Source: JAGOLU01 sp037138475 (GTDB lineage Bacteria > Patescibacteriota > Microgenomatia > UBA1406 > GWC2-37-13). Taken from it: a stretch of DNA of 64,000 nucleotides. Shown here one piece after another: positions 8,430 through 18,676 of this stretch. Below the pieces are notes generated by a model that did no database searches, had not been told where the DNA came from, and was given only the letters and a program-made list of their open reading frames with translations. Within the stretch, counting starts at the first letter, position 1, and the number at the start of each line of letters is the position of its first letter. The stretch covers positions 1 through 64,000 of the forward strand of contig JBAXII010000002.1 of NCBI GenBank assembly GCA_037138475.1, in the 5' to 3' direction. Made by a program: the position numbers and the translations under genes.

Positions 8430-9287
8430 TCAGTCCCTATAAGCATGAATCATGACGTCCTGAAATCGATGCTTCATACCTACCGGGAAAGGAGAGGTCT
8501 TGATCTGAACAAAATACCCTTCAGCCTCAAAAAGTTGAATAAATCTTCCTAAAGCCGACTTCTGACCGGGGATATTGTGGTGATATTCCACCAAAATATC
8601 CTGCACGAACTTCAGACAATTATTGGCGACTAAGTCGTGGAATAGCGCAATTTCTTCACCTTCGATATCGACTTTCAACATGTCAACATGAGTGAGCTCA
8701 TGTTTTTTGATGAAATCAGACAGCCGAATAAGGTGTATTTTTTGTTTCTCACCCGGGTTCTGTCTATGAAGGCTATTGATCACGCTTCCTTTCGCTAAAT
8801 CAAGGGAGAAAAAGGCATCTTTCTCACTATCGGACAGGCCCTCTTTAAACACAGATATATCTTGTAATTTATTATTTTCAATGTTTTCCTTCAGCATGTG
8901 AAATGCAGCCTCATCAGGCTCAAACGCGTAGATTTTACTCGCAGGGTAGAGAGATTTGAAATAGAGTGTCGCCAGGCCGATATTTGCTCCACAATCAATA
9001 ATCACAGGATCCTTTTTACGAGAGTGGAAATAATATTCATTTGCAATAAAAATTTCGGTCATCAGCCATCTCAGACTGGGCCTACCGTAGCCCTTCGCTT
9101 TATACGGGCCAAATGAATATCTCGTTTCTTCAGAGCCAAATGAGACAAGCAATCGGAGATACTGGAAAATAAAAGTTATTTTTTTCGTGACAGAAAAGGG
9201 ACACGTTGCAAGATAAATCAGACCCATTACTAGTCCCGTAAATTCAATTTTGAATTTTTGTATCATATGGTAAGTATTATGCATCAT
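8430..9287 (-). CDS. FkbM family methyltransferase
   Basis: A 285-residue SAM-dependent methyltransferase. The SAM motif is VIDCGANIGLATLYF, followed by KIYAFEPDEAAF, KVDIEGEE and the family's late acidic segment. An N-terminal hydrophobic stretch of about 20 residues (GLVMGLIYLATCPFSV) may attach it to the membrane. FkbM-type enzymes often O-methylate sugars of surface polysaccharides. It overlaps the end of the upstream gene by 11 bases and converges with the GT2 gene at 7691, leaving only 13 bases between stops. Confidence 0.9.
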   Translation of the reverse strand: MMHNTYHMIQKFKIEFTGLVMGLIYLATCPFSVTKKITFIFQYLRLLVSFGSEETRYSFGPYKAKGYGRPSLRWLMTEIFIANEYYFHSRKKDPVIIDCGANIGLATLYFKSLYPASKIYAFEPDEAAFHMLKENIENNKLQDISVFKEGLSDSEKDAFFSLDLAKGSVINSLHRQNPGEKQKIHLIRLSDFIKKHELTHVDMLKVDIEGEEIALFHDLVANNCLKFVQDILVEYHHNIPGQKSALGRFIQLFEAEGYFVQIKTSPFPVGMKHRFQDVMIHAYRD

Positions 9288-11319
9288 TTTTCCCCATTAT
9301 TCTTCGGTATATATGTTGAACTAGCTCTCTGATGTGGATCATCATAAGAGCCGAAAGCACAAACACCAAAGCGCCCACGCTCCATCTAAAGTTTGCATTT
9401 ATTTTTTCTTGAGGGGCAAAAGTTAGAGATATGTCCTTTTGGTCTTTGATATTTTCAAATAAAACTCGACCAAACGAGTCTTCGACACCTGCAGTACGAA
9501 TATTATCGTGACTCAAAATCCAATTTTTACTGAATTTTGTCGAGAGTATTACTCGATTCTTTTCGTATATAGCCTCCGCATCGTCTAGCCTCAGCGTTTG
9601 GCGCGGAGATGGGTCAATAAGCTCAAACAGACCGAGCTCTTCTCCCCGACTATCAGTGATTATAGTATGGCGGAAGTGCCCATTTTGCTTTAAAGACGTC
9701 ATTAACCCAGGTTTTGCAGTAAACGGACTTTCTCCCACGCTTTCATGACTGAGTGGTACGATTATATATCTGATAGACCATTCCGCCATAAATCGCAGCA
9801 ACTGAGGCTTGTGTAAATTGGATTCAACACTTTCTACTATGGTGGGTGCTTTGAGGTTCACATCACTCACGTGCTGGTTAGCAAATTCGAGGAGATCGTT
9901 GTAGTCAACATACGGTCTGGATTGCGTAATCGATACCCAACGAGAGTGGTAAGGTATCACGACTATGCGATGCATTCCCTCATTGTGTGATAGCAAACTG
10001 TTTAGTTCTGCAAACTCTTTTGGCATTTGTTGGGGGGCAAGAATTGTACCGATAGAGCCATCTATAAACGGCTTTGTATTGAGTAAAAATAGAAAAATGA
10101 TAATGATGAAAACTACTCTCTTTACAAGAAACCCTATTCGGTATGCATCGATAAATGCACTAAAGGATGCAAAGTTGATGGCTATCATCGTAGAGTAACC
10201 TAGGGCAATATAAAAATAGAACTTGCTAGATTCTCGAAATGCCCCAAATCCCGGAAAATTAAGATAAAGCCACTCATACAAGTCCTTGAAAGGAGGATGG
10301 CTCATCTTAGTCAGAAATATACCCAACAAAGAAATAAGTCCAAATACGACAAAGTAATAGCGGAGACTCCGGTTTTTGGAAAACGGCACCAACGCAAAAA
10401 TAGGTATGAGGAAGAAATAAACCGGCGTCATCTGGATAATAAACGGCACTGGTGGACCAGCAGACCAAAATGGATGAAATAAAGTCAAAGATCTATACAT
10501 GGACATATACTGACTACCAAACAAAGTCCTTTGGAAAAGTGAATTGTTAGCACCTATATAATTGGCGCTGGTCAAAGCAGATATCCAATAAAAGTTGAAT
10601 AGAAAGACGATACATGCAGACAACAGGAGCAATGCCGTACACATCGCAATATATTTGGGCGATTTGTAACTCTTTACAAAAGCAGTAAGAGTCAAAACTA
10701 TCACGACCAGAGTTGTGAGATATAAGGCTCGAATCTCATAAGTGCCCGCGATAAAATAAGCCAAACTCAACCATAGTGAATACTTGATTTTGGGTGATTT
10801 TAGTAGGGAAATCAGCAAGCCAAAAATAAAGGGAGCAATTGCATAACTTACTGCCATCGTAAGATGGCCTGTCCTGATAAGGAGAAAGTACACATTATAT
10901 GTGTATACTATTGATTGGATAAAAGCTGCAACATGGTTCCGAGTTAACTTCCAACCCATATAATAGCTCCCCAAAGCACATACGATTATCGATGGCCAAA
11001 AAAAGATAATTCTCTCAATAAGACTATACGGTAGGAATTTATTCAAAATTCCATAAGCGAGAAGAATATGATACGTCGAAATCCCTATGTTTATGCCACC
11101 GAAGTTGTCGTTTGTCAGAATTTTGGGCCAACTAAAAAATTCACTCATCTGTTCTTGGTTGTAGTACCACCAGTCGCCATAGGTAAGAATGGTGTATGGC
11201 TCGTAAAACCAGCGCCAATGCGATGCGATTGCGATTAAAAGTAGGGCGGTTATTGCGATCACATGTCTATTGGTCGAGGAAAGCTTCTTCACTGGGGTAC
11301 TTAATTGGCGCAGATTCAT
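9277..11319 (-). CDS. Large GT-C-like membrane protein, AftD/YfhO type
   Basis: A 680-residue protein with more than ten hydrophobic helices and a soluble C-terminal part of about 230 residues. The first outer loop has YGDWWYYNQEQ, and a later loop has PGFGAFRESSKFYF, a segment typical of large membrane glycosyltransferases such as mycobacterial AftD and Firmicutes YfhO. The start at 11319 lies 8 bases after the stop of the upstream gene and removes 25 polar residues that would overlap it. The next gene has the same overall build, so the two may work in sequence. Function is inferred from family shape only. Confidence 0.65.
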   Translation of the reverse strand: MNLRQLSTPVKKLSSTNRHVIAITALLLIAIASHWRWFYEPYTILTYGDWWYYNQEQMSEFFSWPKILTNDNFGGINIGISTYHILLAYGILNKFLPYSLIERIIFFWPSIIVCALGSYYMGWKLTRNHVAAFIQSIVYTYNVYFLLIRTGHLTMAVSYAIAPFIFGLLISLLKSPKIKYSLWLSLAYFIAGTYEIRALYLTTLVVIVLTLTAFVKSYKSPKYIAMCTALLLLSACIVFLFNFYWISALTSANYIGANNSLFQRTLFGSQYMSMYRSLTLFHPFWSAGPPVPFIIQMTPVYFFLIPIFALVPFSKNRSLRYYFVVFGLISLLGIFLTKMSHPPFKDLYEWLYLNFPGFGAFRESSKFYFYIALGYSTMIAINFASFSAFIDAYRIGFLVKRVVFIIIIFLFLLNTKPFIDGSIGTILAPQQMPKEFAELNSLLSHNEGMHRIVVIPYHSRWVSITQSRPYVDYNDLLEFANQHVSDVNLKAPTIVESVESNLHKPQLLRFMAEWSIRYIIVPLSHESVGESPFTAKPGLMTSLKQNGHFRHTIITDSRGEELGLFELIDPSPRQTLRLDDAEAIYEKNRVILSTKFSKNWILSHDNIRTAGVEDSFGRVLFENIKDQKDISLTFAPQEKINANFRWSVGALVFVLSALMMIHIRELVQHIYRRIMGKNDA

Positions 11320-11326
11320 TGGTAGA

Positions 11327-13624
11327 TTATAAGCCGACTTCGGGGATTTTACTGACTTGATTTCTAAGTAACTTTTCATACTCAGATTTCTCAATCAGAT
11401 ATGGCTCAGACATGTTAGATGAACCCTTTGCACTTATATATAACTTGACCCACCCTTCATCAGTAACATGTATAGGGATTTTGGTTGAGTAAATACCAGG
11501 ACGATTTGAGTAAGGGCTCACTTGAGCAGTATTGTTCGCATTGACCATAATCTCAATATTTTGAGTCGTAGGTAGTTCCTGACTTAATACCATCTTGATT
11601 GAATTGATAACCAACACGTAGTCTCCTTTTTCTAAGCGTTTTCTATAGATCAAGGATTTTTCATTTTCTTCATTGTCTAAAGTGAAAAATCCAAAGTAAG
11701 GTATATTATGAAGTAGCATTTGGTTCTGCAGTTCAGGATTTGGTATTCCTTCATAATATTTTGCTCCTTTGACTCGCTCAAGTTTCTCATTTGTAAGTGG
11801 TTTATGACGCTGTAGTAAATAATCACTATTTGAGATGTTTACCAAATACTGAGGAATCACATCGTTGCGAGTGATATGGCAATATTTGCTCGTAAATAGC
11901 CCATAAGCAGTAGGGCACGTTGATTGATTTGCCTTGGTTTCGTAAAGATAGAGATTGCCGAATACTGACAATAATTTATATGGCTTTACAAATTCATCGA
12001 CATCAAAATCTGGGAAATTTTTATCCCAGGCAAAGTTTTTATCCAAGATGAGATATTGGATATTTTGAGTGACTAACGATTGTTGTAGATCAGAATAACT
12101 GTTCCTAAGGTCCAAAAGTGATCTCAGCTCCATTTGTTTCATGCCCGATTCATGGCGCTCAAGCAACTGCATCCCAGATGGCGCAAAAAGACTACTGAAA
12201 ATATTTGTATACAAGAGTATCATTCTAGTCTCCTCTTTAAACCATTTATAGTTACCTTGTACTAATTCATGTGGTGGTAAGTAAGCAGGAAAATAGACTT
12301 TTTTACCTAGGAGCTTATCAAGCTTCTCATTCAGTTGGAAATACTCGACAGGAACCCTAGCAATCTCTGCTGATCTAATATTATCTGAGGCATATTTGAA
12401 TGAAAAAGGTATAAGCAGAATTGTAAAAAACAAAAGACACAACTTCAATGCAGGCAACATTTTTGATCCCAAAACATCTAACCCATAATATATGCAGATA
12501 AATATTGTCGCATGTTGTATCACGGTGAGTCTATGGACGGAACGAAGAGTGCCCATAAATGGTGCATGATTGAAGGCAAGACCATAAATGATATTTCCCT
12601 GCATGAGCAATGAGCAAGCAAAATAGATGGCTAAGCAACTAATGGCGGCACGTCTACTCCTGTAGTAGAACGCCATCCATAACACGATGAGTGACATGGC
12701 CAGAATTATGTAACCTGTATCCCCTGAGTTTGCTGTGAATATATCGTTTGTACCTGTTAGTGCAAAGAAAAAGCTTTTAGTAGTGGTTAAAGATATAAAA
12801 TTGTCATATTTGTGCGTATTTCCATGGAGGATCAGTGATAGAGAGATGGGGGAATTCACCAGAGCAGTGGTAAAAAAAGAGGACGCCATTATTATGACAA
12901 TGCGGAGCCAGTCCCAAGGCTTTCTGAAAACAGCAAAAATGCCAAGTACTACCAGTGAATAGATATATATTGGCAAAAATCCCAGGCTAATATTTAAGAA
13001 AAAGAAACCCAAAAGTCCTGAAATAATACCCCTTACAATTAAGCCACTTGTCTTGCATGTCTCTAACTCATTTGCACACTTAATGAAGTAACTAACTGAA
13101 AGCAGAAAGGAGGAAGCATGGATGGCGTAATGTCCGCCACCCAGGTAAATAAAGCTCAGTATCAGTGATGAATAAATGGCATTAGAGAGCAAGTAAGGTA
13201 GCACTTTCACTTTCCCAGCATTCAAGCAATAAGTCGCAAAATTTGTATTGATCGCAACAACTGTCAAACTAAAAAATACTTCATACACCATCGGGTTCAT
13301 TTTCAACAGTTGACCACCAGCCAAAACAATAAAATTTATTAGCGCATGCCATCTTGAGTAGTGGTAAATATAGGGGCAGTTTTCACATATATTTGTTTGG
13401 AGTAATAGCTGAGGGTTGGAATAAAACTCAGCCAATATATTTTTTATATGTCCAAGGTAGTCAAAAGAAAAAATATGTTCACCACTAAAAAAAGCTTGGT
13501 GAGGATCTATGAAATGATTTGCCACAAATCCTGCAAGCCATAAAAAAAGGGTATAAAAAAGCACAAGTTTGTGCTCATGGATTGTCTTGCTAAGCTTAGC
13601 TGTATATTTACTTTGGTATCTCAT
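11327..13624 (-). CDS. Large GT-C-like membrane protein
   Basis: A 765-residue polytopic protein: an N-terminal helix at about 20-40, an outer loop containing GEHIFSFDYLGHIKN, many further helices to about residue 420, then a long soluble region of about 340 residues. A cysteine pair ICENCPYIYHYSR is seen near residue 80. It has the layout of the neighbour at 9277 but little obvious sequence identity by eye. The RmlD-like gene begins one base upstream, so they are one transcription unit. It is probably a polyprenyl-sugar-dependent glycosyltransferase; no catalytic residue can be assigned. Confidence 0.6.
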   Translation of the reverse strand: MRYQSKYTAKLSKTIHEHKLVLFYTLFLWLAGFVANHFIDPHQAFFSGEHIFSFDYLGHIKNILAEFYSNPQLLLQTNICENCPYIYHYSRWHALINFIVLAGGQLLKMNPMVYEVFFSLTVVAINTNFATYCLNAGKVKVLPYLLSNAIYSSLILSFIYLGGGHYAIHASSFLLSVSYFIKCANELETCKTSGLIVRGIISGLLGFFFLNISLGFLPIYIYSLVVLGIFAVFRKPWDWLRIVIIMASSFFTTALVNSPISLSLILHGNTHKYDNFISLTTTKSFFFALTGTNDIFTANSGDTGYIILAMSLIVLWMAFYYRSRRAAISCLAIYFACSLLMQGNIIYGLAFNHAPFMGTLRSVHRLTVIQHATIFICIYYGLDVLGSKMLPALKLCLLFFTILLIPFSFKYASDNIRSAEIARVPVEYFQLNEKLDKLLGKKVYFPAYLPPHELVQGNYKWFKEETRMILLYTNIFSSLFAPSGMQLLERHESGMKQMELRSLLDLRNSYSDLQQSLVTQNIQYLILDKNFAWDKNFPDFDVDEFVKPYKLLSVFGNLYLYETKANQSTCPTAYGLFTSKYCHITRNDVIPQYLVNISNSDYLLQRHKPLTNEKLERVKGAKYYEGIPNPELQNQMLLHNIPYFGFFTLDNEENEKSLIYRKRLEKGDYVLVINSIKMVLSQELPTTQNIEIMVNANNTAQVSPYSNRPGIYSTKIPIHVTDEGWVKLYISAKGSSNMSEPYLIEKSEYEKLLRNQVSKIPEVGL

Positions 13625-13625
13625 A

Positions 13626-14531
13626 CTATCCCAAGCGGAGGGGATGGCCCTTCATATAATTGAGGCTCTCCAAAAGGCCAAAGGGAGATAGTCCAAGGAG
13701 ATCTGTCATTTGTGAGGTATCGTAAGTGGTATCAGGCATCCGTGGGGCCAAACTTCCAAAATGAGCGCTCGTTACCTCCGTAAGATATTTTCTATCAAGT
13801 CCAAATACCTCAGCGATTGCGGTGCCCAACTCGAATCTACTCACCACGTCATGGCCGGCGATATGGATAATGCCTTGGATATCTTTCTGGATCATTTTCC
13901 ATATACATTGAGCTGCATGGGTACTCAACATCGGGTTATTGCGGACATCATTTACCAGACTGACCTCACGTTTGTTCTTGAGTTGTTCAATGATCCAGGT
14001 CACTGGATTTGCTCTTTCAAGGGGATGGTGCCACCCGTAGAGCAGTAATAGGCGTACAATGACATGTGACACTCCGCTTGAAGCGATCATTTTCTCGCTT
14101 AGTAACTTCGTTTTGCCGTAATAATTCAAGGGGTGGGGGACACTCCGATAGCTATAGGGTGCGCTTGTACCGTCGAAGACGGCATTTGAGGAGGTGAATA
14201 TCAATTTGCAGTCATATTTCAGGCAAGCTTGAAGGATGTTTTCGGTCCCGGTCACATTCACGGCATACGCCTCTTCCTGATTTTTTTCGCAGTAATCGAC
14301 ATTTCCAAGAGAAGCGGCATGGATGATGACGTCTGGCCTCAACTTGTCTACCACTCTAAACACCTCTTTCTTGTTGAGGATGTCTAATCTAAGGAAGTTG
14401 AAGGGAGAAAGATCGTTTACATTATTGGTATTTACGGTAGGAATAATCTCAAAATCTGAGGGGACAGTGCGAAGCAGCTCTATACCAAGGAGTCCTTTGC
14501 TTCCAGTGATGAGAACCTTGTGCATGGCCAT
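13626..14531 (-). CDS. RmlD-like dTDP-4-dehydrorhamnose reductase / sugar epimerase
   Basis: A 301-residue short-chain dehydrogenase of the extended type. The NAD(P)-binding loop is ITGSKGLLG (residues 8-16), followed by HAASLGNVDYCE, FTSSNAVFDG and the catalytic YYGKTK tyrosine-lysine pair. The DYCE segment after the HAA strand and the short length are typical of RmlD, the last enzyme of dTDP-L-rhamnose synthesis. No RmlA, RmlB or RmlC is in the window, so the exact substrate is open. A start at 14525 (MHKVLI) is equally possible. Confidence 0.8.
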   Translation of the reverse strand: MAMHKVLITGSKGLLGIELLRTVPSDFEIIPTVNTNNVNDLSPFNFLRLDILNKKEVFRVVDKLRPDVIIHAASLGNVDYCEKNQEEAYAVNVTGTENILQACLKYDCKLIFTSSNAVFDGTSAPYSYRSVPHPLNYYGKTKLLSEKMIASSGVSHVIVRLLLLYGWHHPLERANPVTWIIEQLKNKREVSLVNDVRNNPMLSTHAAQCIWKMIQKDIQGIIHIAGHDVVSRFELGTAIAEVFGLDRKYLTEVTSAHFGSLAPRMPDTTYDTSQMTDLLGLSPFGLLESLNYMKGHPLRLG

Positions 14532-14567
14532 GCTGTGTATTCTACACTAATCTGACCCCGTATATAT

Positions 14568-14586
14568 CTGACCTGTCAGAGGTCAG
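14568..14586. other. Short hairpin between two leftward genes
   Basis: CTGACCT/AGGTCAG with a 5-base loop lies just downstream of the GT4 gene at 14609. The stem is only 7 pairs and no U-tract follows on the minus strand, so termination is doubtful. Confidence 0.35.
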
Positions 14587-14608
14587 CAAAGACTAAATGA
14601 CCTATTAT

Positions 14609-15772
14609 TTACTGGTATACCAGCCTGGAGTACTTATCGATAAGCCCATCATACCAGTCATATGCTTTCGCAGCCTCTCTTGCCGTCTTTGACATGGTGG
14701 AAAGGAGCGGGGGATACTCGATACTTGAGATTATGTGGGTCGCCAGTGCCCGATAGTCTTCCTGATCGACCAGGATGCCAAACTCGGGCCTCACGATGTC
14801 AGATGAGCCGGTATTGCGTGACGCAATTATAGGAAGACCCAAGTCCATGGCATCAAGATACATTTGTCCAAAACTCTCAGATCTACTCATGCTCACGAAT
14901 ATATGAGAATCTTTCGCACAATCAGTCAGCCTCTCATAGGGTACGGTGCCTAAGAACTCAATATGCTTTCCTACACCAAGCTCATGTGAGAGCACGCGCA
15001 AGGACTCCATCTCGACACCTGACCCGATGATTTTCAAATGGCAGGGATACCCAGCCTTGTGGAGCTCTCCCATAGCTCTCACCAGCAAATCTGTGCCTTT
15101 CCTGTGCACGAGAGTACTAATGGTGATGAGATTGAGCTGTTTCTTATGCATAATTGCAGCATATCTCCTTGCAGGAATATTTTTCCTATTGATAATACCG
15201 ATAGGAATCGTAATGATCCGCTTGCTCTCTATCCCTATAGATTCTAGATAGCTCGAAGTAGTTGAGTTCATAGCGACTACTTTATGTGCACATTTGAGTG
15301 TGGAGATGCTGAGAAAAAAAAGAAATCTTCCCCCAATGCCCTTATTTATCATATGGCAGGCGTTGTCATTCATCTGGAGCGGGCCAACACAGATATGAGT
15401 TTTAGGAGAAAAAAACCTGGTCAAAAGGATGATGGGATTAAACGTCTTACCAATTGCAAAGGGGAGAACGTGATGGAAAATGTTGATCTCATGCGTCATC
15501 AGCAACTTAGTCGACTGGAAACTGTAAAATACGATAAATGTCAGCATTTCGTAAAGTTGATAAAAGTGAGTTTTGGTGGCTTTTCTCCTATATATCAATT
15601 TCTCACCCTCTTGAGGAACGTAATGTACAAGAGTATCGGTGATACCTATCACTTGGTAATGATCAGTTTTCAGAAGTGATTGGTACATGAAGAATGGTGT
15701 GGTAAGCTCTCCTGAGTGTAAGTTCTCGCCAAAGAAATAGTGTAATGGTGACAAAAGAATTCTTCTCTTCAT
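14609..15772 (-). CDS. Glycosyltransferase family 4
   Basis: A 387-residue GT-B enzyme. The C-terminal nucleotide-sugar domain has the strand LITISTLVHRKGTDLLV, then FLGTVPYERL, and the donor-binding region SRSESFGQMYLDAMDLGLP. The second acidic residue of the usual E-x7-E motif is Asp here. The N-terminal domain is divergent and has no signal peptide. It faces a 200-base upstream gap with no gene and is followed by a gap before the RmlD-like gene, so it may be transcribed by itself. Substrate unknown. Confidence 0.85.
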   Translation of the reverse strand: MKRRILLSPLHYFFGENLHSGELTTPFFMYQSLLKTDHYQVIGITDTLVHYVPQEGEKLIYRRKATKTHFYQLYEMLTFIVFYSFQSTKLLMTHEINIFHHVLPFAIGKTFNPIILLTRFFSPKTHICVGPLQMNDNACHMINKGIGGRFLFFLSISTLKCAHKVVAMNSTTSSYLESIGIESKRIITIPIGIINRKNIPARRYAAIMHKKQLNLITISTLVHRKGTDLLVRAMGELHKAGYPCHLKIIGSGVEMESLRVLSHELGVGKHIEFLGTVPYERLTDCAKDSHIFVSMSRSESFGQMYLDAMDLGLPIIASRNTGSSDIVRPEFGILVDQEDYRALATHIISSIEYPPLLSTMSKTAREAAKAYDWYDGLIDKYSRLVYQ

Positions 15773-15973
15773 TTTTTCAAATATTAGGCATGGTCTAGAC
15801 CAGCGCTTTCAAGCTAGAATCTAAATAAGGATTGTAATAACGGCCCAATCAATGTGTACTTTGTAAAAAAGATATTGTGCTGTTTCTGTCTTGACTTAAC
15901 CGCTACTCAAACAGGTAGATTGTTAAAGAAAAACAGAAAAACGAACAATAAAGTACACCTGGAGATACATTTC

Positions 15974-16738
15974 TCAGTTTCTAAGTAAAGCTATAATAAT
16001 ACCGTTGGCTGATAAGAAAGGAGTCCCATATTTCAGGTTCATGACACTTTTCTCATCCGTTTGTTCCCAATTATTGTACCGTGATATTTTTTTTAAATAA
16101 AACATCTTGTCAAAAACAACTTGTTTAGAAAAAATACTCTTATCTAATGCTTTGTTATAGCCGATTGGGATTGTTGCGACCATAGTACCGTTCTCTGTTA
16201 AGCAATTTTTCTTTATGTTATTTAGTGCTCTGCTAATTTTGACAGGATCAACAATATCATCATCAAATCCAATATGTTCCAATGTTGAAATACAGACGAT
16301 AAAATCGTATTTTTTGGATGGTTTGAAAGTCTCAATATCTTCATTAATAGTCCTGTTCCTTTTTTCAAATTTATCAAGTACATCCCACGCCACGTGTGTA
16401 TAGTGAGTTAAAACACTGCCAACTTCTAAGATCCTTTCATGACGATGTTGGCGTATATAATCGAGGATAATGGGTACTTCTACCGCTCTCTCATTTATCC
16501 AGGTAGTATTATAGTCGTGGCAAAAATAACGCATACTTTCCCCTTCGTATAAAAATGTTTGTATTGATTTATAGGATCGAAAAAATCGTGAAGATATTAT
16601 GAATTTAACCTCGAGAAAATTGAGAATTTTTGTCAATAAAAAGAAAATGCCCTTCTCCTTTATAGTTGAAACTACTAATTTTATATAATTAGTTTCGGGC
16701 ACATATGAATCTGAATACACATTAATTTTCATGCTCAT
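15974..16738 (-). CDS. SAM-dependent methyltransferase, class I, divergent
   Basis: A 254-residue protein. About 80 N-terminal residues are unassigned; the SAM fold then begins with RILEVGSVLTHY, replacing the usual GxGxG loop. Motif II-like YDFIVCISTLEHIGFDDD and motif III-like GTMVATIPIG follow, both typical of small sugar or O-antigen methyltransferases. It lies 3 bases after the stop of the methyltransferase at 16742, so the two are co-transcribed. Activity is plausible, but the weak glycine loop leaves doubt. Confidence 0.7.
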   Translation of the reverse strand: MSMKINVYSDSYVPETNYIKLVVSTIKEKGIFFLLTKILNFLEVKFIISSRFFRSYKSIQTFLYEGESMRYFCHDYNTTWINERAVEVPIILDYIRQHRHERILEVGSVLTHYTHVAWDVLDKFEKRNRTINEDIETFKPSKKYDFIVCISTLEHIGFDDDIVDPVKISRALNNIKKNCLTENGTMVATIPIGYNKALDKSIFSKQVVFDKMFYLKKISRYNNWEQTDEKSVMNLKYGTPFLSANGIIIALLRN

Positions 16739-16741
16739 GTG

Positions 16742-17425
16742 TCAAATCTTTATAAATTTTGCAATTATCCCTCTTCCCCATTTATGACCTAATTTAGTTA
16801 TGAGCTCATTCGTAATAATGACTTTCGTACCAATATGAACTGCCTCTACTGTTTCGTTAACTACCTTAAAATTATACTTTTCTAGTAATTGACGAAGAGA
16901 ATCGAAAGTAAAATATCTCATGTGTCCCGCGCTTGTTTCTCCCAGTTCATTTTCTATCATCCAGGGAGTTTTTCCCAATAGTAACGTGAGACGTGAGCCA
17001 AGAGAGGCAAGATTTGGCGTAGTGATAATGAGTTGCCCACCAGGTTTTAATACCCTATGAATTTCCTTAATGAAGCTATTAACATCATAGAGATGTTCTA
17101 TTATTTCTCCTGCTATGACGCAATTGAACGTACCGTCTTCAAAGGGAAGCTCTTCATCAACAGATTTGATAAGACGTATGTCCAGCCCCCTTTTTCGTCC
17201 CCTTTCAACAGCAGAAATCGCGTTGTCGACACCTATGACCTTCTTTGCCTTATGTTTCTCAATGATTCTTTCCATTATAAAGCCGTCCCAACAACCTAGA
17301 TCAAGCAAATTATCACACGGTGTAATGAGATTAACAAGTTTTTCAATTCTATGATGAGTGAATGTGTTAATTTCGCTTTCTAAAGATTTTGAATAGCGTT
17401 TATTATTGAATTTACTTGTATCCAT
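16742..17425 (-). CDS. SAM-dependent methyltransferase (Methyltransf_11 type)
   Basis: A 227-residue class I enzyme with all core motifs: LLDLGCWDGF (41-50), VIGVDNAISAV, ELPFEDGTFNCVIAGEIIEHL, and HRVLKPGGQLIITTPN. The glycine loop LGCWDG resembles that of the gene at 20587 (VGCWDGE), suggesting that the two are paralogues. Neighbours are glycosyltransferases and other methyltransferases, so sugar methylation in surface-glycan synthesis is the best guess; a quinone or tRNA substrate cannot be excluded. Confidence 0.85.
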   Translation of the reverse strand: MDTSKFNNKRYSKSLESEINTFTHHRIEKLVNLITPCDNLLDLGCWDGFIMERIIEKHKAKKVIGVDNAISAVERGRKRGLDIRLIKSVDEELPFEDGTFNCVIAGEIIEHLYDVNSFIKEIHRVLKPGGQLIITTPNLASLGSRLTLLLGKTPWMIENELGETSAGHMRYFTFDSLRQLLEKYNFKVVNETVEAVHIGTKVIITNELITKLGHKWGRGIIAKFIKI

Positions 17426-17632
17426 AAGAGCAACAATATTTAATATTGAAAATATTTGAAAATTATATCATCTTTTCAATCCATGTTATCTCTGTCGAAT
17501 GTCCGTTTACAGTAAAGTCTGAAAACCAGGGTTTTCAGAGTATGATTTCATATACATATCCTGCGGTGAGCTCTCCGATTTGGAGATTGTTACCAAAAAA
17601 AGTAGTGGAGGGGCACAAAAGGATAGTCTTTT

Positions 17633-18676
17633 TCATTTTTCAATATAAGTACTAGATCTAGAAATTACCCGTTTCTTCATGGTCAGATAGTATGACTCAT
17701 CATCAAAGAATCTTTGAATTTTTTTGGACCATTCGCCAGATGAACTGGTATCCTCAATGTATTCTGCGCTGTCCAAACATATTTCTTGAGTGGTCGGTAT
17801 ATTAGTAGCCAATATCGGCAATTGTTTTGCCATTGCCTCAACTAACGGTATCCCAAAACCCTCATAGAGTGAAGGAAACAGCAAAAGATGGGCGTTCTGA
17901 TAGATGATCTGTAATTCTTCGTCGCTAGTATCCTCGATAAGGATAAAACGACTCTTAAGCTTAGGATTTTGATCGAGAAGCCTGTGGAGCTTACTACGAT
18001 TTTTTTGTGATTGGTGAGTACCCACTTTTACAAAATGAATATCAGGATACTTTCCTATGAGTGACTCAAAAGCTGAGAGTGCTACAAACATGTTTTTCCT
18101 ATCTTGCTCTGATCCAACATACAAGATGTATTTCTTTGGAAGTGTAATGCCTTGAGTTTTCTGTTTCAGCCATTCCTCAGGAACTTTATAGGGAACGATT
18201 TGCACCTTTTCTTCAATACTTGCTCCCAACTGATCAATGAGCTTCTTCGCGATGATACTTGTCATGACGATGATCTTTTTGCACCTAAGGAGCAAATGCC
18301 CCACATGTCTGATACTCCCTGTGGGTGAGCCAAAATCGTAGAAGATAAGGATGTCAGGCGATATGTCAAATAGCCCCAAACATCGTACAAGATACAGATT
18401 TTCTTGGGAGTCAATTACTATCACTGGGTTTTCGTTCAGTATAAGTTTGTAATAAAATACATATAAAAGCACCTTGGGAATATATAATAAGTAGATATCA
18501 AGACCGTGGAGGAGATAGGTGGACTTTGGGTGAATGTAGTTGAGTGGGTTCCATGTATGAAAAATATGATTTCTCTTGCCACACTCACGAAATAGATATT
18601 CGATATACTGACCCTTACCCGTGTATTTGTCCGGACTATATCCACGAAATATGAGAACCCTTGTCTGAGTATTCAT
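17633..18676 (-). CDS. Glycosyltransferase family 4
   Basis: A 347-residue GT-B enzyme. The C-terminal domain shows YILYVGSEQDRKNM and the donor site SLYEGFGIPLVEAMAKQLP with an intact E-x7-E pair, then IPTTQEIC. The N-terminal half is poorly conserved and has a hydrophobic LLYIPKVLLYVFYYKLIL stretch that may touch the membrane. It overlaps the GT4 gene at 18673 by four bases (ATGA), so the pair is translationally coupled. The C-terminus, ending in a serine-rich helix, is a little short for the family. Confidence 0.87.
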   Translation of the reverse strand: MNTQTRVLIFRGYSPDKYTGKGQYIEYLFRECGKRNHIFHTWNPLNYIHPKSTYLLHGLDIYLLYIPKVLLYVFYYKLILNENPVIVIDSQENLYLVRCLGLFDISPDILIFYDFGSPTGSIRHVGHLLLRCKKIIVMTSIIAKKLIDQLGASIEEKVQIVPYKVPEEWLKQKTQGITLPKKYILYVGSEQDRKNMFVALSAFESLIGKYPDIHFVKVGTHQSQKNRSKLHRLLDQNPKLKSRFILIEDTSDEELQIIYQNAHLLLFPSLYEGFGIPLVEAMAKQLPILATNIPTTQEICLDSAEYIEDTSSSGEWSKKIQRFFDDESYYLTMKKRVISRSSTYIEK

